Shown: positions 26,026 to 35,551, counted from the first letter of the stretch. The stretch is DNA of 64,000 nt from JAPORK01 sp026710285 (GCA_965201045.1 OZ241746.1:1116001-1180000); one strand, 5' to 3'. Made by a program: numbers and translations. The notes: generated by a model from the letters alone, not told the origin.

Positions 26026-26910
26026 ATGCAAATAACGGCAATAGAGTGCATTGAGGGCAATCACCAAAGACTTGATGGCGGGGCCATGTTTGGTAATGCA
26101 CCGAAGGCTTTATGGTCACGCTGGGTTAATGCAGATGAATATAACCGGGTTACACTTGCCTGCCGTGCACTGCTTGTAAGACTCGATGATGGGCGTAATA
26201 TTTTATTTGAAACTGGCATAGGGGCTTTTTTTGATCCGATGCTTAAAAAGCGTTATGGTGTGATTGAAGAGGAACACTGTCTGCTCGATAATCTTGGTAA
26301 AATTGGGTTAACGGACAATGAAATAGATATTGTTATATTATCTCACCTCCACTTTGATCATGCCGGTGGTCTGGTTTCTGCCTGGGAAGAAGGTAAGTCT
26401 CTGAAGCTGCTGTTTCCAAAGGCTGAGTTCTGGACAGGAGAGCAGCAATGGCAACGGGCAAACAATCCGCATCCACGCGATCGGGCATCTTATATCAATG
26501 AAATAAATGAGTTGCTGGCAAAGAGCGGGCGCCTTCGCCTGATAAAAGAAAATGGTTCACACCCGCTAGAAGCACTTGTTGAATTTAGCTTTTCTGATGG
26601 ACACACGCCTGGTTTAATGTTGAGTCATATTAAGACACCGGCAGGCATAATGGTTTTTTGCAGCGACCTGATTCCCGGATCGGCATGGGTTCATGTACCA
26701 ATTTGTATGGGATATGATCGTTATCCTGAATTGCTGAGTGATGAAAAAAAGTGTTTGCTAAATAAATTGTTGCGCACAAAAGGCTATCTTTTTTTTACTC
26801 ATGATATTGAACTTTGTATAGGAAAAGTCCATCAAAAAGAGAATGGACGGTTTTATGTTACCAAACAGCTGGCAGAAAAGATGATAAATAGTCCGAACCA
26901 CCCTGATTAA
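26026..26910 (+). CDS. Metallo-beta-lactamase-fold hydrolase
   Basis: 294 residues from the ATG at 26026, preferred over an in-frame GTG at 26020 because GAGG sits five bases before it. The zinc-binding HLHFDH motif is at about 107-112, followed by 'FSDGHTPG' (third His), 'FCSDLIPG' (bridging Asp) and 'FFTHD' (last His). All ligands of a binuclear site are present. Members hydrolyse lactones, thioesters or phosphodiesters; the substrate is not known here. It may share a transcript with the hydrolase-like gene 76 bases upstream. Confidence 0.8.
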   Translation: MQITAIECIEGNHQRLDGGAMFGNAPKALWSRWVNADEYNRVTLACRALLVRLDDGRNILFETGIGAFFDPMLKKRYGVIEEEHCLLDNLGKIGLTDNEIDIVILSHLHFDHAGGLVSAWEEGKSLKLLFPKAEFWTGEQQWQRANNPHPRDRASYINEINELLAKSGRLRLIKENGSHPLEALVEFSFSDGHTPGLMLSHIKTPAGIMVFCSDLIPGSAWVHVPICMGYDRYPELLSDEKKCLLNKLLRTKGYLFFTHDIELCIGKVHQKENGRFYVTKQLAEKMINSPNHPD

Positions 26911-27030
26911 GAGAAAAGAATCTGCAAACAACAGAAGAGTAAAAAAAGTTTTGTTTTCGCAGGCAAATCTGCTTCCAATAAAATCAACCACCAGCAAAGG
27001 TCTGGTTTGTGTTATTATTTAATAATCAAC

Positions 27031-27050
27031 AGCGCATATTGCGCTATAAT
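27031..27050 (+). promoter_or_regulatory. Candidate promoter with palindromic operator
   Basis: AGCGCA-TAT-TGCGCT (27031-27045) is a perfect inverted repeat. Its last base is the first base of TATAAT (27045-27050), 33 bases before the BI-1-family start. A regulator binding there would cover the -10 box. The -35 region is weak. Confidence 0.45.
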
Positions 27051-27082
27051 ATCGGCTGAATACACCAGAGAGGAGTAATCTT

Positions 27083-27775
27083 ATGAACAAATATTCCAGC
27101 CAGCACAGAGCAGCTGAGCAGGCTCGTGCTGCTGCTACGGTAAGCGTTCCTTCAAGCGCATCTAATTCACTGATAAAAAACACTTACATGCTTTTAAGCA
27201 TGACGCTGTTTTTTAGTGGGGCTGTGGCATGGTTTGCTGCTAATGCACACGCCAGACCACTTGGTTTTCTGCCCACTATCATTCTCATGTTTGGATTGCT
27301 TTTTCTGTTAAATGCAGTACGAAACTCTGTGTGGGCATTGCCGGTGGTCTTTTTGTTTACCGGATTTTTTGGTTACACGCTTGGTCCGGTCATTGGCTAT
27401 TATTTGCAAACCCCGGGTGGTACAAATGTGCTTGTTACAGCGTTGATGGGAACGGGCGTTACATTTGGAGCACTTTCGATATATGCATTAACAACCAGAA
27501 AAAACTTCAATTTTTTAAGCGGATTCTTATTTGCAGGAATCATTGTTGTGCTTTTAGCTGCACTGGCTAATTTTTTCCTGAAGATGCCTGTGCTTTACTT
27601 GGTTATCTCAGCTGTTTCTGTGCTGTTAGCCTGTGGTTTTATCCTGTTTGATACAAGCCGTATTGTTAATGGTGGTGAAACAAATTATGTTATGGCAACT
27701 GTTAGTTTATACCTTGATATTTATATGTTGTTTGTCAATCTGTTATCGCTTCTTTCAGCATTTAACCGAAACTAA
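27083..27775 (+). CDS. yccA: Bax inhibitor-1 / YccA-family membrane protein
   Basis: 230 residues with about seven hydrophobic helices after a polar 30-residue N-terminus, and the family-typical end 'FDTSRIVNGGETNYVMATVSLYLDIYMLFVNLLSLL' region with conserved Asp residues. Bacterial YccA is an inner membrane protein that modulates FtsH proteolysis; relatives conduct calcium. GAGAGGAG precedes the ATG. Confidence 0.85.
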   Translation: MNKYSSQHRAAEQARAAATVSVPSSASNSLIKNTYMLLSMTLFFSGAVAWFAANAHARPLGFLPTIILMFGLLFLLNAVRNSVWALPVVFLFTGFFGYTLGPVIGYYLQTPGGTNVLVTALMGTGVTFGALSIYALTTRKNFNFLSGFLFAGIIVVLLAALANFFLKMPVLYLVISAVSVLLACGFILFDTSRIVNGGETNYVMATVSLYLDIYMLFVNLLSLLSAFNRN

Positions 27776-27894
27776 GGCTATCAAACTCGCAGTAAAACAG
27801 TCGCTTAAAATGAAGACACAACAAGAGCATATTTAAATAATCAATACCGTTCCATCAGATGGCTGATTCGGATAATTTCAATACTACCGTATCC

Positions 27895-28216
27895 GCCGAC
27901 TCAGCTTGTCGAAGCCCGAAAGAAAAATCATACAACTGGATCAGGCTTCGACGAGATCTCACTTCTCTCTTAAACACATTTTTTAAGCTCTGACTATTAT
28001 CATGAAAGATTTTGTCTCCTGCTAAATATATCAGCCCTTGCTGTATGCATACCGTGGGCTGAGCCTGTCGAAGCCTGGAGGTCAAAAGCAACAGGGCTTC
28101 GACAGACTCAGCACACGGTGCGTTCAGTAAAGGCTGGAATCTTTAATAGAAAATAAACCTGTGAATAAAAATCAGAGTTTAGAAAATGTGACTAAGAGGC
28201 AGCCTGAAGGACAGGG
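27895..28216. repeat. Dispersed palindromic repeat, copy C (arm1/arm1) plus an extra core
   Basis: Full palindrome from CACATTTTTTAAG (27975) to AAAATGTGAC and its GAGGCAGCCTGAAGG tail. Just before it (27895-27960) lies a second, short pair of the 'CTTGTCGAAGCC' / 'GGCTTCGACGAG' core. No gene in this 540-base gap. Confidence 0.75.
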
Positions 28217-28315
28217 TTTTGCGGCGTGTCAGATAACAATCTGATGGTGTACAGTTTCTCTTTTTAGCTATAATTGGTGTTTCCTATATCGAAGTTTGAG
28301 CAAGGTTGAAAAACT

Positions 28316-30451
28316 ATGCCATCTTGTCATGATAATCACAAGACACAAAACAATAGTACGACAATTAAAAGCTGGACTGTTGAAGGTATGCATTGTCCTG
28401 AATGTGGGCAGAAACTGAAAGAGGTGTTAGAACAGGAAGAAGATATACAAACGGTTATTATTAATTTTTTTGACAAAAAGCTTCAGGTTACTTATAAGAA
28501 GGGAGCCGCTTCTGATTCACAAAAATCAAAAAGCATTACTCTTATAGCTTCCCGGTTAGGTCTGGTGCTTAAACCTGTGAGTGAAAGACAGACTGAAACA
28601 ACAACCCTCAATAAAAAAGCCATACTGTTTTGGTCGATTGGTGCTGCTCTTGTTATTACAGCAATAGCCATCAGACCCGTCACCGTTTTTTTTTCTAAAA
28701 CCATACTCTCTGTAGCCGTCTTTTGGGGGTTGTATCCAACATTCAAAATTGCTTATTTTCAGATTCAAAAAGGCATATGGTTTGGTATTGAAACACTGGT
28801 GGGTATTGCCTGTATTGGTGCACTTTTTCTGGGTGATTATACAGAAGCTATTGTTGTGCTAGTACTGTTCCATTTGGGAGAGTACCTTGAAGACATTGCA
28901 GCAGGACATGCACAAAAAGAAATAAAATCGTTAATGAAGCTTGCTCCCAAAGAAACTTTGGTTATTAAAAATGGACAACGCATACGCACGCAGAGCAATC
29001 AGTTGCAACCAGGTGATATTATCCAGCTTTCTCCGGGAGACTGCTTGCCTGCTGATGGCATATTGTTGGAGTCTGCAAGCCTAGATCAGAGCGCTCTAAC
29101 TGGTGAGTCGCTGCCAGTTGAAAAGAAAAAAGGAGAGTTTGTAACCGCTGGTGTACTGGTTGTAAATCCGACAATACTTGTGCGTGTTACGTCTGAGCAG
29201 GGGCATAATGCAATTGACAGAGTGTTGCATTTAATTGCAGAAGCAGATAGTCATAAGGCACCACTGGAACGGCAGATTGAACAGTTCAGCCGCAAATATA
29301 CACCGTTTATTATTATTGCTTCACTGTTAACAATTTTCATTCCTCCGGTTTTCTTTTCTGTGCACTGGGTGGTTTCTGTTTATCGTGGGCTCTCTGTTTT
29401 ATTAATAGCCTGCCCCTGTGCATTGGTTATTTCTACACCGGCGGCAGTAACATCTGCTATTGCTTTTTTAGCTGGCAAAGGAGGACTGATTAAAGGTGGT
29501 TTCGTGCTTGAAATTCTTGCCCGAATAAAAAAAGTTGCTTTTGATAAAACAGGCACTTTAACCCGGGGTCAGTTGCTGGTTACAGCAACATACAGCCTTA
29601 CTAAAAATAATAACTGGTTTATGTTAGCTGCTTCTGTTGAGCAACAGTCTGGTCATCCTTTGGCAAAGGCTATAACTGCTGTCGTAAAACAAAAAAAAAT
29701 TAAGACCTTTCCTGCAACTGCCACGACAATTGTTGGTAAAGGTATTTCAGGTATTGTTTCAGGTCATACCGTTGTGTTAGCTGCTCCGCGTTTTTTTAAA
29801 GAACTTTTACAAAAAGAAATAGTTTCCGAACAGGCATTACAATGGCTTAATGAACGGGAAGAAAGTGGTAATACCGTTGTTGGAGTTTGTGTTGATGGTG
29901 AGCCATGTGGTCTTATTGCTTTTGGTGACAGTATCAGAGTAGATGCAGCAGAAAGCATAAAAAAACTAAAAAGCATGGGAATAGAAAGCGTAATGCTAAC
30001 CGGAGATAATGAGAAGGTAGCACACCGCATTGCTAAAAAACTGCGAGTCGCTTATCACTCCCGCCTGTTACCTGAAGATAAGGCAGAGATGCTGCATGAA
30101 TTGAAAGGAGCCGGACTTATAGCCATGGTGGGCGATGGTATTAATGATGCTCCGGCACTTAAAGTAGCTGATGTAGGAATCGCAATGGGTAAGGGTAGTG
30201 ATGTTGCATTAGAGGTTGCTGATGCTGCATTAACGGGTGAAAAATTAACCAACCTTACGGAGATGATTATAACGGCCAGGCGCACGTACAGAATTATTCG
30301 TCAAAACATTGTTTGTGCGCTTGGGTTCAAATTAATTGTTTTGTGCACCACACTGTTTGGTGTAACAGGGTTGATGGTAGCTGTGCTGGCTGATGTAGGA
30401 GCAACCATCGTGGTTACGCTTAACTCCTTACGGTTGCTGCGCCGTTCATAA
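28316..30451 (+). CDS. zntA: Heavy-metal P1B-type ATPase (Zn/Cd/Pb exporter type)
   Basis: 711 residues. An N-terminal metal-binding domain with GMHCPEC (CxxC at 27-30), a membrane domain, TGES of the actuator, the metal-translocation motif CPC (about 366), DKTGTLT (about 410, phosphorylated Asp), SGHPLAK, MVGDGINDAP (about 603), and a final helix with 'VLADVGAT', whose Asp is typical of the Zn/Cd/Pb group. ATP-driven export of divalent metal across the inner membrane is the expected role. No MerR-type regulator gene is adjacent. The ZntA name is by class, as metal choice was not tested. Confidence 0.88.
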   Translation: MPSCHDNHKTQNNSTTIKSWTVEGMHCPECGQKLKEVLEQEEDIQTVIINFFDKKLQVTYKKGAASDSQKSKSITLIASRLGLVLKPVSERQTETTTLNKKAILFWSIGAALVITAIAIRPVTVFFSKTILSVAVFWGLYPTFKIAYFQIQKGIWFGIETLVGIACIGALFLGDYTEAIVVLVLFHLGEYLEDIAAGHAQKEIKSLMKLAPKETLVIKNGQRIRTQSNQLQPGDIIQLSPGDCLPADGILLESASLDQSALTGESLPVEKKKGEFVTAGVLVVNPTILVRVTSEQGHNAIDRVLHLIAEADSHKAPLERQIEQFSRKYTPFIIIASLLTIFIPPVFFSVHWVVSVYRGLSVLLIACPCALVISTPAAVTSAIAFLAGKGGLIKGGFVLEILARIKKVAFDKTGTLTRGQLLVTATYSLTKNNNWFMLAASVEQQSGHPLAKAITAVVKQKKIKTFPATATTIVGKGISGIVSGHTVVLAAPRFFKELLQKEIVSEQALQWLNEREESGNTVVGVCVDGEPCGLIAFGDSIRVDAAESIKKLKSMGIESVMLTGDNEKVAHRIAKKLRVAYHSRLLPEDKAEMLHELKGAGLIAMVGDGINDAPALKVADVGIAMGKGSDVALEVADAALTGEKLTNLTEMIITARRTYRIIRQNIVCALGFKLIVLCTTLFGVTGLMVAVLADVGATIVVTLNSLRLLRRS

Positions 30452-30555
30452 CCAGTCTCTATAAAATTTTTCAGCATATGCTTAGCGTGTTTTTCATGAT
30501 TTTTTACTTTGGAGCTGGCGGTGATATAAGCCAGCTTAAAACCGCCTGAATCGGT

Positions 30556-31518
30556 TTACCTTTTGTCTTTCCCAAAGTATGTGTGACATTGTTCTGCTGT
30601 TAATATGAAAATACCATATCCGCCACGTTCAAAGTTTACCCAGGTAAAGGGAACATCAGGATAACGCTCTTCCAGCTTGTGTTGGTTGTTGCCGACTTCC
30701 ATAACCAGCAATCCATTATCATCTATAAAATCAACACTTTGCTGTAACAATTTGTGGACAATGTCCAGTCCTTCTTCTTCAGCAACAAAGCCAAGTGTGG
30801 GTTCATGGTAATATTCCATGGGTAAATTTGTCATCTCTTCTGTGGAAACATAAGGTGGATTACTGATGATTAGCTGGTATTTTTTGGGTTGTGCTGCCTT
30901 ATTATGTTCTGGTTTGTATAGCGCCGAAAAAAGATCAGAACGAATCAAATTAACACGACCCTGTAACTGATGTTTCTCAATATTGGTAGCGCTAACTTCC
31001 AGTGCATCATGAGAGATGTCTGCCATATCCACTTCTGCGTGAGGGTAGTGGGTTGCACAGGCAATACCGATACATCCGGAACCGCAACACATATCAAGAA
31101 TATGGTTAATTGCAACATCTTCTTTCAACCAGGGAGAAAAATTTTTTTCGATGAGTTCTGCTATAGGGGAGCGTGGAATTAACACTTTTTCATTGACATA
31201 AAAAGGCATACTGCAAAACCAGGCTTCATTTAATAAATAAGCCAGTGGTTTGCGGGTGACAATACGCTGCTCAATCAGGTGATATAATTGTTTTGCCTCT
31301 GTTTTTGTTACTCTGCTATCATAAAATTCGTTGTCAATATCCCAAGGAAGATTCAGTGCGCGTAATACTAAAAAAATTACTTCATTCCAGCTATCTTTAA
31401 ACCCGTGACCATAAAATAATGGTGCTTCATTAAAACGGCTATATGCCCACCTTAACCAGTCGCGGATTGTTTTTAACTCAGAATGATCAGTTAGGTTCGG
31501 AGTTGTTTCTGCAGACAT
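30556..31518 (-). CDS. prmB: Ribosomal protein L3 glutamine methyltransferase PrmB
   Basis: 320 residues. The family-specific start 'LRWAYSRFNEAPLFYGHG' separates PrmB from PrmC. The SAM site is 'ILDMCCGSGCIGIA'; the catalytic NPPY motif (about 215) in 'ISNPPYVSTEEM' binds the glutamine amide, followed by 'YYHEPTLGFVAEEEGLDIV'. It methylates Gln in ribosomal protein L3 in the cytosol. Convergent with the ATPase gene. The 308-base gap behind its start (31519-31826) shows no gene. Confidence 0.92.
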   Translation of the reverse strand: MSAETTPNLTDHSELKTIRDWLRWAYSRFNEAPLFYGHGFKDSWNEVIFLVLRALNLPWDIDNEFYDSRVTKTEAKQLYHLIEQRIVTRKPLAYLLNEAWFCSMPFYVNEKVLIPRSPIAELIEKNFSPWLKEDVAINHILDMCCGSGCIGIACATHYPHAEVDMADISHDALEVSATNIEKHQLQGRVNLIRSDLFSALYKPEHNKAAQPKKYQLIISNPPYVSTEEMTNLPMEYYHEPTLGFVAEEEGLDIVHKLLQQSVDFIDDNGLLVMEVGNNQHKLEERYPDVPFTWVNFERGGYGIFILTAEQCHTYFGKDKR

Positions 31519-31826
31519 TATGGTAACCTCTCTGTACAGAAGATAAATTTTCTCATCTTAGCATATCTGTACCTGAAAATCTGCCGGTATCGCCAGGTGT
31601 TGATTACCCGATTCATATTTTTACGCCCAACTAAAAGAGTTTACAATTTTGCCGCAATGTGATACGATGCTTTTTTTCGTGGCTCAATCATCTAATAATG
31701 TGATGTTTTTATAGCTTAAAACTTACTCTCTCTTTTAATAACTGATTCCTGGGCTGCTTTAACATTTGTTCAGCTTGCAGGATAAATTATTTTTTTCAAC
31801 CACTTACATATTTAGAGGGTTATGGT

Positions 31827-33104
31827 GTGATTCAAAAAATGTTACCACCGACAGGAACTCCAAATCAGATGAGTATAGATAGTGACAAAACACTACAAAA
31901 TTTATTAGCTTCATCTAACGACGATTCCCTAAAACAAATTTTGCCTACTCTACAAAATTTATCAGTTTCATCTGACAATACTTTCCTAAAAAAAATTTTA
32001 TCTACTCTACAAACATCTTTTACGTTAACGAAAAAGATACAGTCAGCACTTGATTCTTACAGCAGTAGTTCAACTGCAAACACCAGGAAAAGAAAACTTG
32101 ATCCATCTGTAACATCTGCCAAAAATCACCCTGATGTAAATAACAAGAAAATAAAATCTAGCAAATCCGAAGGCGACTTTCAGGAGGGAAAGAGACACAA
32201 AAAGCTTTCACTAGAAGAAAAAGAGTGCATATATGAGGACTCTCAGAAGTATCGCAAAAGATTAGAGGAAAACGGAGAACCTAAACCAAAGATAAAAGAT
32301 CTTGCTAAGAAGTATAATTTACCTAAAACTACTTTTTTTAACATACAGAGGGCTGGTGATAAGAAAAGAGGTCTTCCACATTCAATACCACGGCGGACAC
32401 CAGAAGAAAAAGAGCGCATATATGAGGACTCTCAGAAGTATCTTAAAAGATTAGAGGAAAACGGAGAACCTAGACCAAAGACAAAAGATCTTGCTAAGAA
32501 GTATAATTTACCTAGAGCTACTCTTTATAAAATACAGAGGGCTGGTGATAAGAAAAGAGGTCTCCCGGTACATCTAATAAACAAAAAATATTCACCAGAA
32601 GAAAGGGAATTTTTGTGTAAAAAATTTGAAATGCTTTGTGAGCTCAGCAACTCAAAAGAGGTGCAGGCACCAATACAGGCAGAATTTGCCCGAAAGAACG
32701 GAATAAATGTAGATACTTTTAGGTCAATGTTAAGCACGTATTATAAAAGAAAAAATATTACAGTAACATCCGGATCAAAGCCATCATTAGAAAAAAAAGA
32801 ATGCGGATGTTCAAGTTCAAATGAGGCACCTAAAATAAGAGGTGAGCAATTTCTCCAGGAGCGTAACGCGAGTAAACTTTCTGTGCACAAGGAAGTCATA
32901 ACAGAAGACGAATTCTCTGACACAACGGATTTCGGATCATCTCTTTTTGACTCATTACCATCTGAAGAGCTGGTCAGTTCTTCTGTATTAAACAAAATAC
33001 CTGATGATGTGATGAATAATGAAGATTTCGGATCATTTTCTCTCAATTCAGTACAATTAGAAGAGTTGGTTGATTCTTTTGCAGCGGAAATAATACGTGG
33101 ATAA
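31827..33104 (+). CDS. Three-unit helix-turn-helix-like protein with NLS-like clusters and acidic tail
   Basis: 425 residues; GTG start with AGAGGG seven bases upstream. Residues 1-75 have an internal Leu/Ser repeat. Basic clusters (TRKRKL near 88, KKIKSSK near 107) look like nuclear localisation signals. Three tandem units follow: about 124-186, 187-250 and 252-315. The first two are nearly identical (EEKExIYEDSQKY, then DLAKKYNLP and a second helix), resembling small HTH domains of the Psq/transposase type. The third is diverged. The end (about 360-425) is acidic with two DFGS-x-LxxEELV motifs, like a transcription activation domain. No signal peptide. A nucleus-targeted effector is inferred, not shown. 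Confidence 0.6.
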   Translation: MIQKMLPPTGTPNQMSIDSDKTLQNLLASSNDDSLKQILPTLQNLSVSSDNTFLKKILSTLQTSFTLTKKIQSALDSYSSSSTANTRKRKLDPSVTSAKNHPDVNNKKIKSSKSEGDFQEGKRHKKLSLEEKECIYEDSQKYRKRLEENGEPKPKIKDLAKKYNLPKTTFFNIQRAGDKKRGLPHSIPRRTPEEKERIYEDSQKYLKRLEENGEPRPKTKDLAKKYNLPRATLYKIQRAGDKKRGLPVHLINKKYSPEEREFLCKKFEMLCELSNSKEVQAPIQAEFARKNGINVDTFRSMLSTYYKRKNITVTSGSKPSLEKKECGCSSSNEAPKIRGEQFLQERNASKLSVHKEVITEDEFSDTTDFGSSLFDSLPSEELVSSSVLNKIPDDVMNNEDFGSFSLNSVQLEELVDSFAAEIIRG

Positions 33105-33196
33105 TGCAATAAATCTGACATTTCTGCGATCTTGCTCATTGATTATTTAAATATAAAATAGTTATTTCAGATAATTTCATTAATACTATCCTTGTT

Positions 33197-33300
33197 CATG
33201 GGCTGAGCTTGTCGAAGCCTGGACAGAAACGCTTAGGTTTTAACCTCGCTCAGGCTTCGACAAGCTCAGCCCATGGTGCGTCCGGCAAAGGTCGGTATTC
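33197..33300. repeat. Dispersed palindromic repeat, copy D (core)
   Basis: Two 24-base arms, 33197-33220 and 33252-33275, are perfectly complementary and contain the GGGCTGAGCTTGTCGAAGCC core. A remnant of the right arm follows. The outer CACATTTTTTAAG ends are missing. Confidence 0.75.
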
Positions 33301-33403
33301 GTGCGCCTTGCAAGCGCGCAAAATCTTGCGACCTGAAATAGAGTATGGGGCTATGGGGGGGTTCCCACGGTCTACTTTCCGATCCGCACGCCGGGATCTG
33401 TGG

Positions 33404-33441
33404 GGGTAGAAGGAACTGCCAATGGGCAGTTCCTTCTACCC
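33404..33441. repeat. Perfect 17-bp inverted repeat
   Basis: GGGTAGAAGGAACTGCC (33404-33420) and its exact complement (33425-33441) with a 4-base AATG loop. It lies in a locally GC-richer patch unlike its surroundings. There is no T tract for a terminator in the plus direction. Probably an element end or foreign insertion. Confidence 0.65.
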
Positions 33442-33485
33442 GATAGCAGCAGACACAATAAATGATAAGGTGGACACTACCGAAA

Positions 33486-33553
33486 ATATCAGGCTTCCTG
33501 GAAGAACAACCCATTTAATTTATGAAATCCAAATGGAGATCGCGGGAATGTAG
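33486..33553 (+). mobile_element. Second scrap of the IS1634-type transposase end
   Basis: Reads 'IRLPGRTTHLIYEIQMEIAGM' then stop, matching 'IRLSGETNCLIYRIQMEVAGMQ' in the relic at 12.2 kb at both protein and DNA level. Only the 3' end remains. Confidence 0.6.
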
Positions 33554-33563
33554 GTTCTAATTT

Positions 33564-33650
33564 TTAATACAGGTTTTGACACCATAACTATGGAAACGCC
33601 AGACTCACCGGAAGTCTCTGAAGGTTTCGCCAAACATACACGGCAGACGT
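33564..33650 (+). pseudogene. Relic of an internal hemL segment
   Basis: These 87 bases align without gaps to 34174-34260 inside the intact hemL, with roughly three quarters of the bases identical over the first 78. They read 'NTGFDTITMETPDSPEVSEGFAKHT' against 'NAGSGALTMGIPSSPGVPKDFAKHT'. No start or catalytic residues. An old partial duplication or the remains of a second hemL. Confidence 0.6.
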
Positions 33651-33725
33651 GGACTAATGGGCTATGCTATTGTAAACAACTGGACAGAGTTTTGCTCAGG
33701 ATAAGAAGAATACTAAGGAAAAATT

Positions 33726-35003
33726 ATGAAGTCTATAGAGCTTTTTGAAAAGGCTAGGAAAAGCATTCCAGGCGGTGTTAATTCACCTGTGCGCGCTTTT
33801 AATGGTGTAGGGGGAACACCTGTTTTTATTGATCATGCAGATGGACCTTATATTTATGATGTAGAAGGAAAACAGTATATTGATTATGTGGGCTCCTGGG
33901 GACCAATGATCCTTGGACACAACAATGAAGTGATTCGTCATGCGGTGATTGGTGCTGCAAAAAATGGTCTCAGCTTTGGTGCACCCACAACACTGGAAGT
34001 TAAACTGGCTGAGTTGGTGAAAGAGTTAGTACCTTCTATTGAAAGTGTTCGTATGGTGAGTTCCGGAACAGAAGCCACTATGAGTGCTATTCGTCTTGCG
34101 CGCGGGTATACAGGTAGAGATAAATTTATTAAGTTCGAAGGGTGCTATCACGGGCATGCAGACTGTCTTTTAGTTAATGCAGGTTCTGGCGCACTGACTA
34201 TGGGAATACCAAGCTCACCGGGTGTACCTAAAGATTTTGCCAAACATACACTAACATGTACTTTTAATAATATAGCTTCTGTTGAGGCTATGTTCGAAGC
34301 GCATCCTGACAGTATCGCCTGCATTATTGTTGAACCTGTGCCCGGCAATATGAACTGTATTCTTCCTGAGCCAGGATTCTTGCAATCTTTGCGTGAGTTA
34401 TGCGACCAGTACAAAGCATTACTGATTTTTGATGAAGTGATGACAGGCTTCCGGGTAGCTTTAGGTGGGGCTCAAGCTTACTATAATATTAAGCCAGATC
34501 TAACCACGCTAGGAAAAGTCATTGGTGGTGGAATGCCTGTCGGTGCTTTTGGAGGTCGTAAAGAAGTGATGGATTATGTTGCGCCCACAGGACCTGTTTA
34601 TCAGGCGGGAACCTTATCAGGTAATCCTGTTGCCATGTCAGCCGGATATGCGTGCTTATCAGAGTTAAAGAAAGTGAATAATGAAGCCAGCCTGGCGAAT
34701 ACGACTGAGAAATTGGTGTATGGGCTAAAAGAAAAAGCGGCTAAACATAATGTTGCAATGGCTGTAAACCAGATAGGTGCTATGTTTGGTCTGTTCTTTA
34801 CAGATAAAGATCAGGTTACATGTTTTGCTGATGTAAAAATGTGTAATATGAAGCGATTCAAACAATTTTTTCATCTCATGTTAGAGAATGGGATATATAT
34901 GGCTCCATCAGCATTTGAGGCAGGTTTTGTCTCTCTTGCTCACAATGACAGCGTCATCGAACAAACGCTTCATATTGCTAATAAAGTATTTGCTCAAATG
35001 TAA
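33726..35003 (+). CDS. hemL: Glutamate-1-semialdehyde 2,1-aminomutase
   Basis: 425 residues, the normal length. It converts glutamate-1-semialdehyde to 5-aminolevulinate, the second step of the C5 route to heme. The start 'LFEKARKSIPGGVNSPVRAF', the 'SSGTEATMSAIRLARGYTGR' segment, 'FDEVMTGFRV' and the PLP lysine K264 in TTLGKVIGGG are all family marks. AAGGAAAAATT leads the ATG. Stands alone, with a relic of itself upstream. Confidence 0.96.
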   Translation: MKSIELFEKARKSIPGGVNSPVRAFNGVGGTPVFIDHADGPYIYDVEGKQYIDYVGSWGPMILGHNNEVIRHAVIGAAKNGLSFGAPTTLEVKLAELVKELVPSIESVRMVSSGTEATMSAIRLARGYTGRDKFIKFEGCYHGHADCLLVNAGSGALTMGIPSSPGVPKDFAKHTLTCTFNNIASVEAMFEAHPDSIACIIVEPVPGNMNCILPEPGFLQSLRELCDQYKALLIFDEVMTGFRVALGGAQAYYNIKPDLTTLGKVIGGGMPVGAFGGRKEVMDYVAPTGPVYQAGTLSGNPVAMSAGYACLSELKKVNNEASLANTTEKLVYGLKEKAAKHNVAMAVNQIGAMFGLFFTDKDQVTCFADVKMCNMKRFKQFFHLMLENGIYMAPSAFEAGFVSLAHNDSVIEQTLHIANKVFAQM

Positions 35004-35070
35004 TCGCACCTTTTTTATTTGTCACAGGTAAACATAATGACCATATTTTTGAAAAAAAGAGCAGCAACCC

Positions 35071-35309
35071 TTTCCTTCAGGGCTGTCTCTTAGTCAGATT
35101 TTTTAAGCTCCAGTTTTTATTCACTGGTTTGTTTTCTGCCAAATATACAACTCTTTACTGAATGCACCGTTGACTTAGCCTGTCGAAGCCCGCTTGCTTC
35201 TGGTCTCTGGGCTTTGACAAACTCAGCCAACGGTTTTATATCAAAAAGGCTGGTATATTCAGTAATAGGTAACCTGCCTGAATAAAAGTTGGAGCCTAAA
35301 AAATGTAAT
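35071..35309. repeat. Dispersed palindromic repeat, copy E (arm1/arm2)
   Basis: Begins with the tail sequence CTTCAGGGCTGTCTCTTAG and ATTTTTTAAGCTCC, then arm1; the core is degraded; the right half is arm2, ending CCTAAAAAATGTAA. The remaining 240 bases to the next gene show nothing else. Confidence 0.7.
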
Positions 35310-35551
35310 TCATAAGCATCTGAGTCTACTTTTATGTTCCTGCTTCTGCTTTGAAAATACAGGGAATCAATCGCTTTCTGAGTCTGTCGAAGAGAAGCTG
35401 CTGATTGTTAATTATTTATCCACTGTCTTTTTTTTGAACTTATAGAAATGTTTATATGTCTAATTATAAGTTCTTCGAAGTAAAATCTAACTGAATCTTT
35501 ACACCATCACAATTAATTTTTTAACTTCTCCATAAATCAAGAACTTTGAAA

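Noticed and set aside
27895..28216. Palindromic sequence considered as a structured RNA gene
   Set aside because: The same sequence recurs at six other intergenic places with mosaic arms, which fits a dispersed repeat better.
33209..33409. 66-codon plus-strand frame
   Set aside because: Covers the repeat core and the GC-rich island; no start site and no protein-like features.
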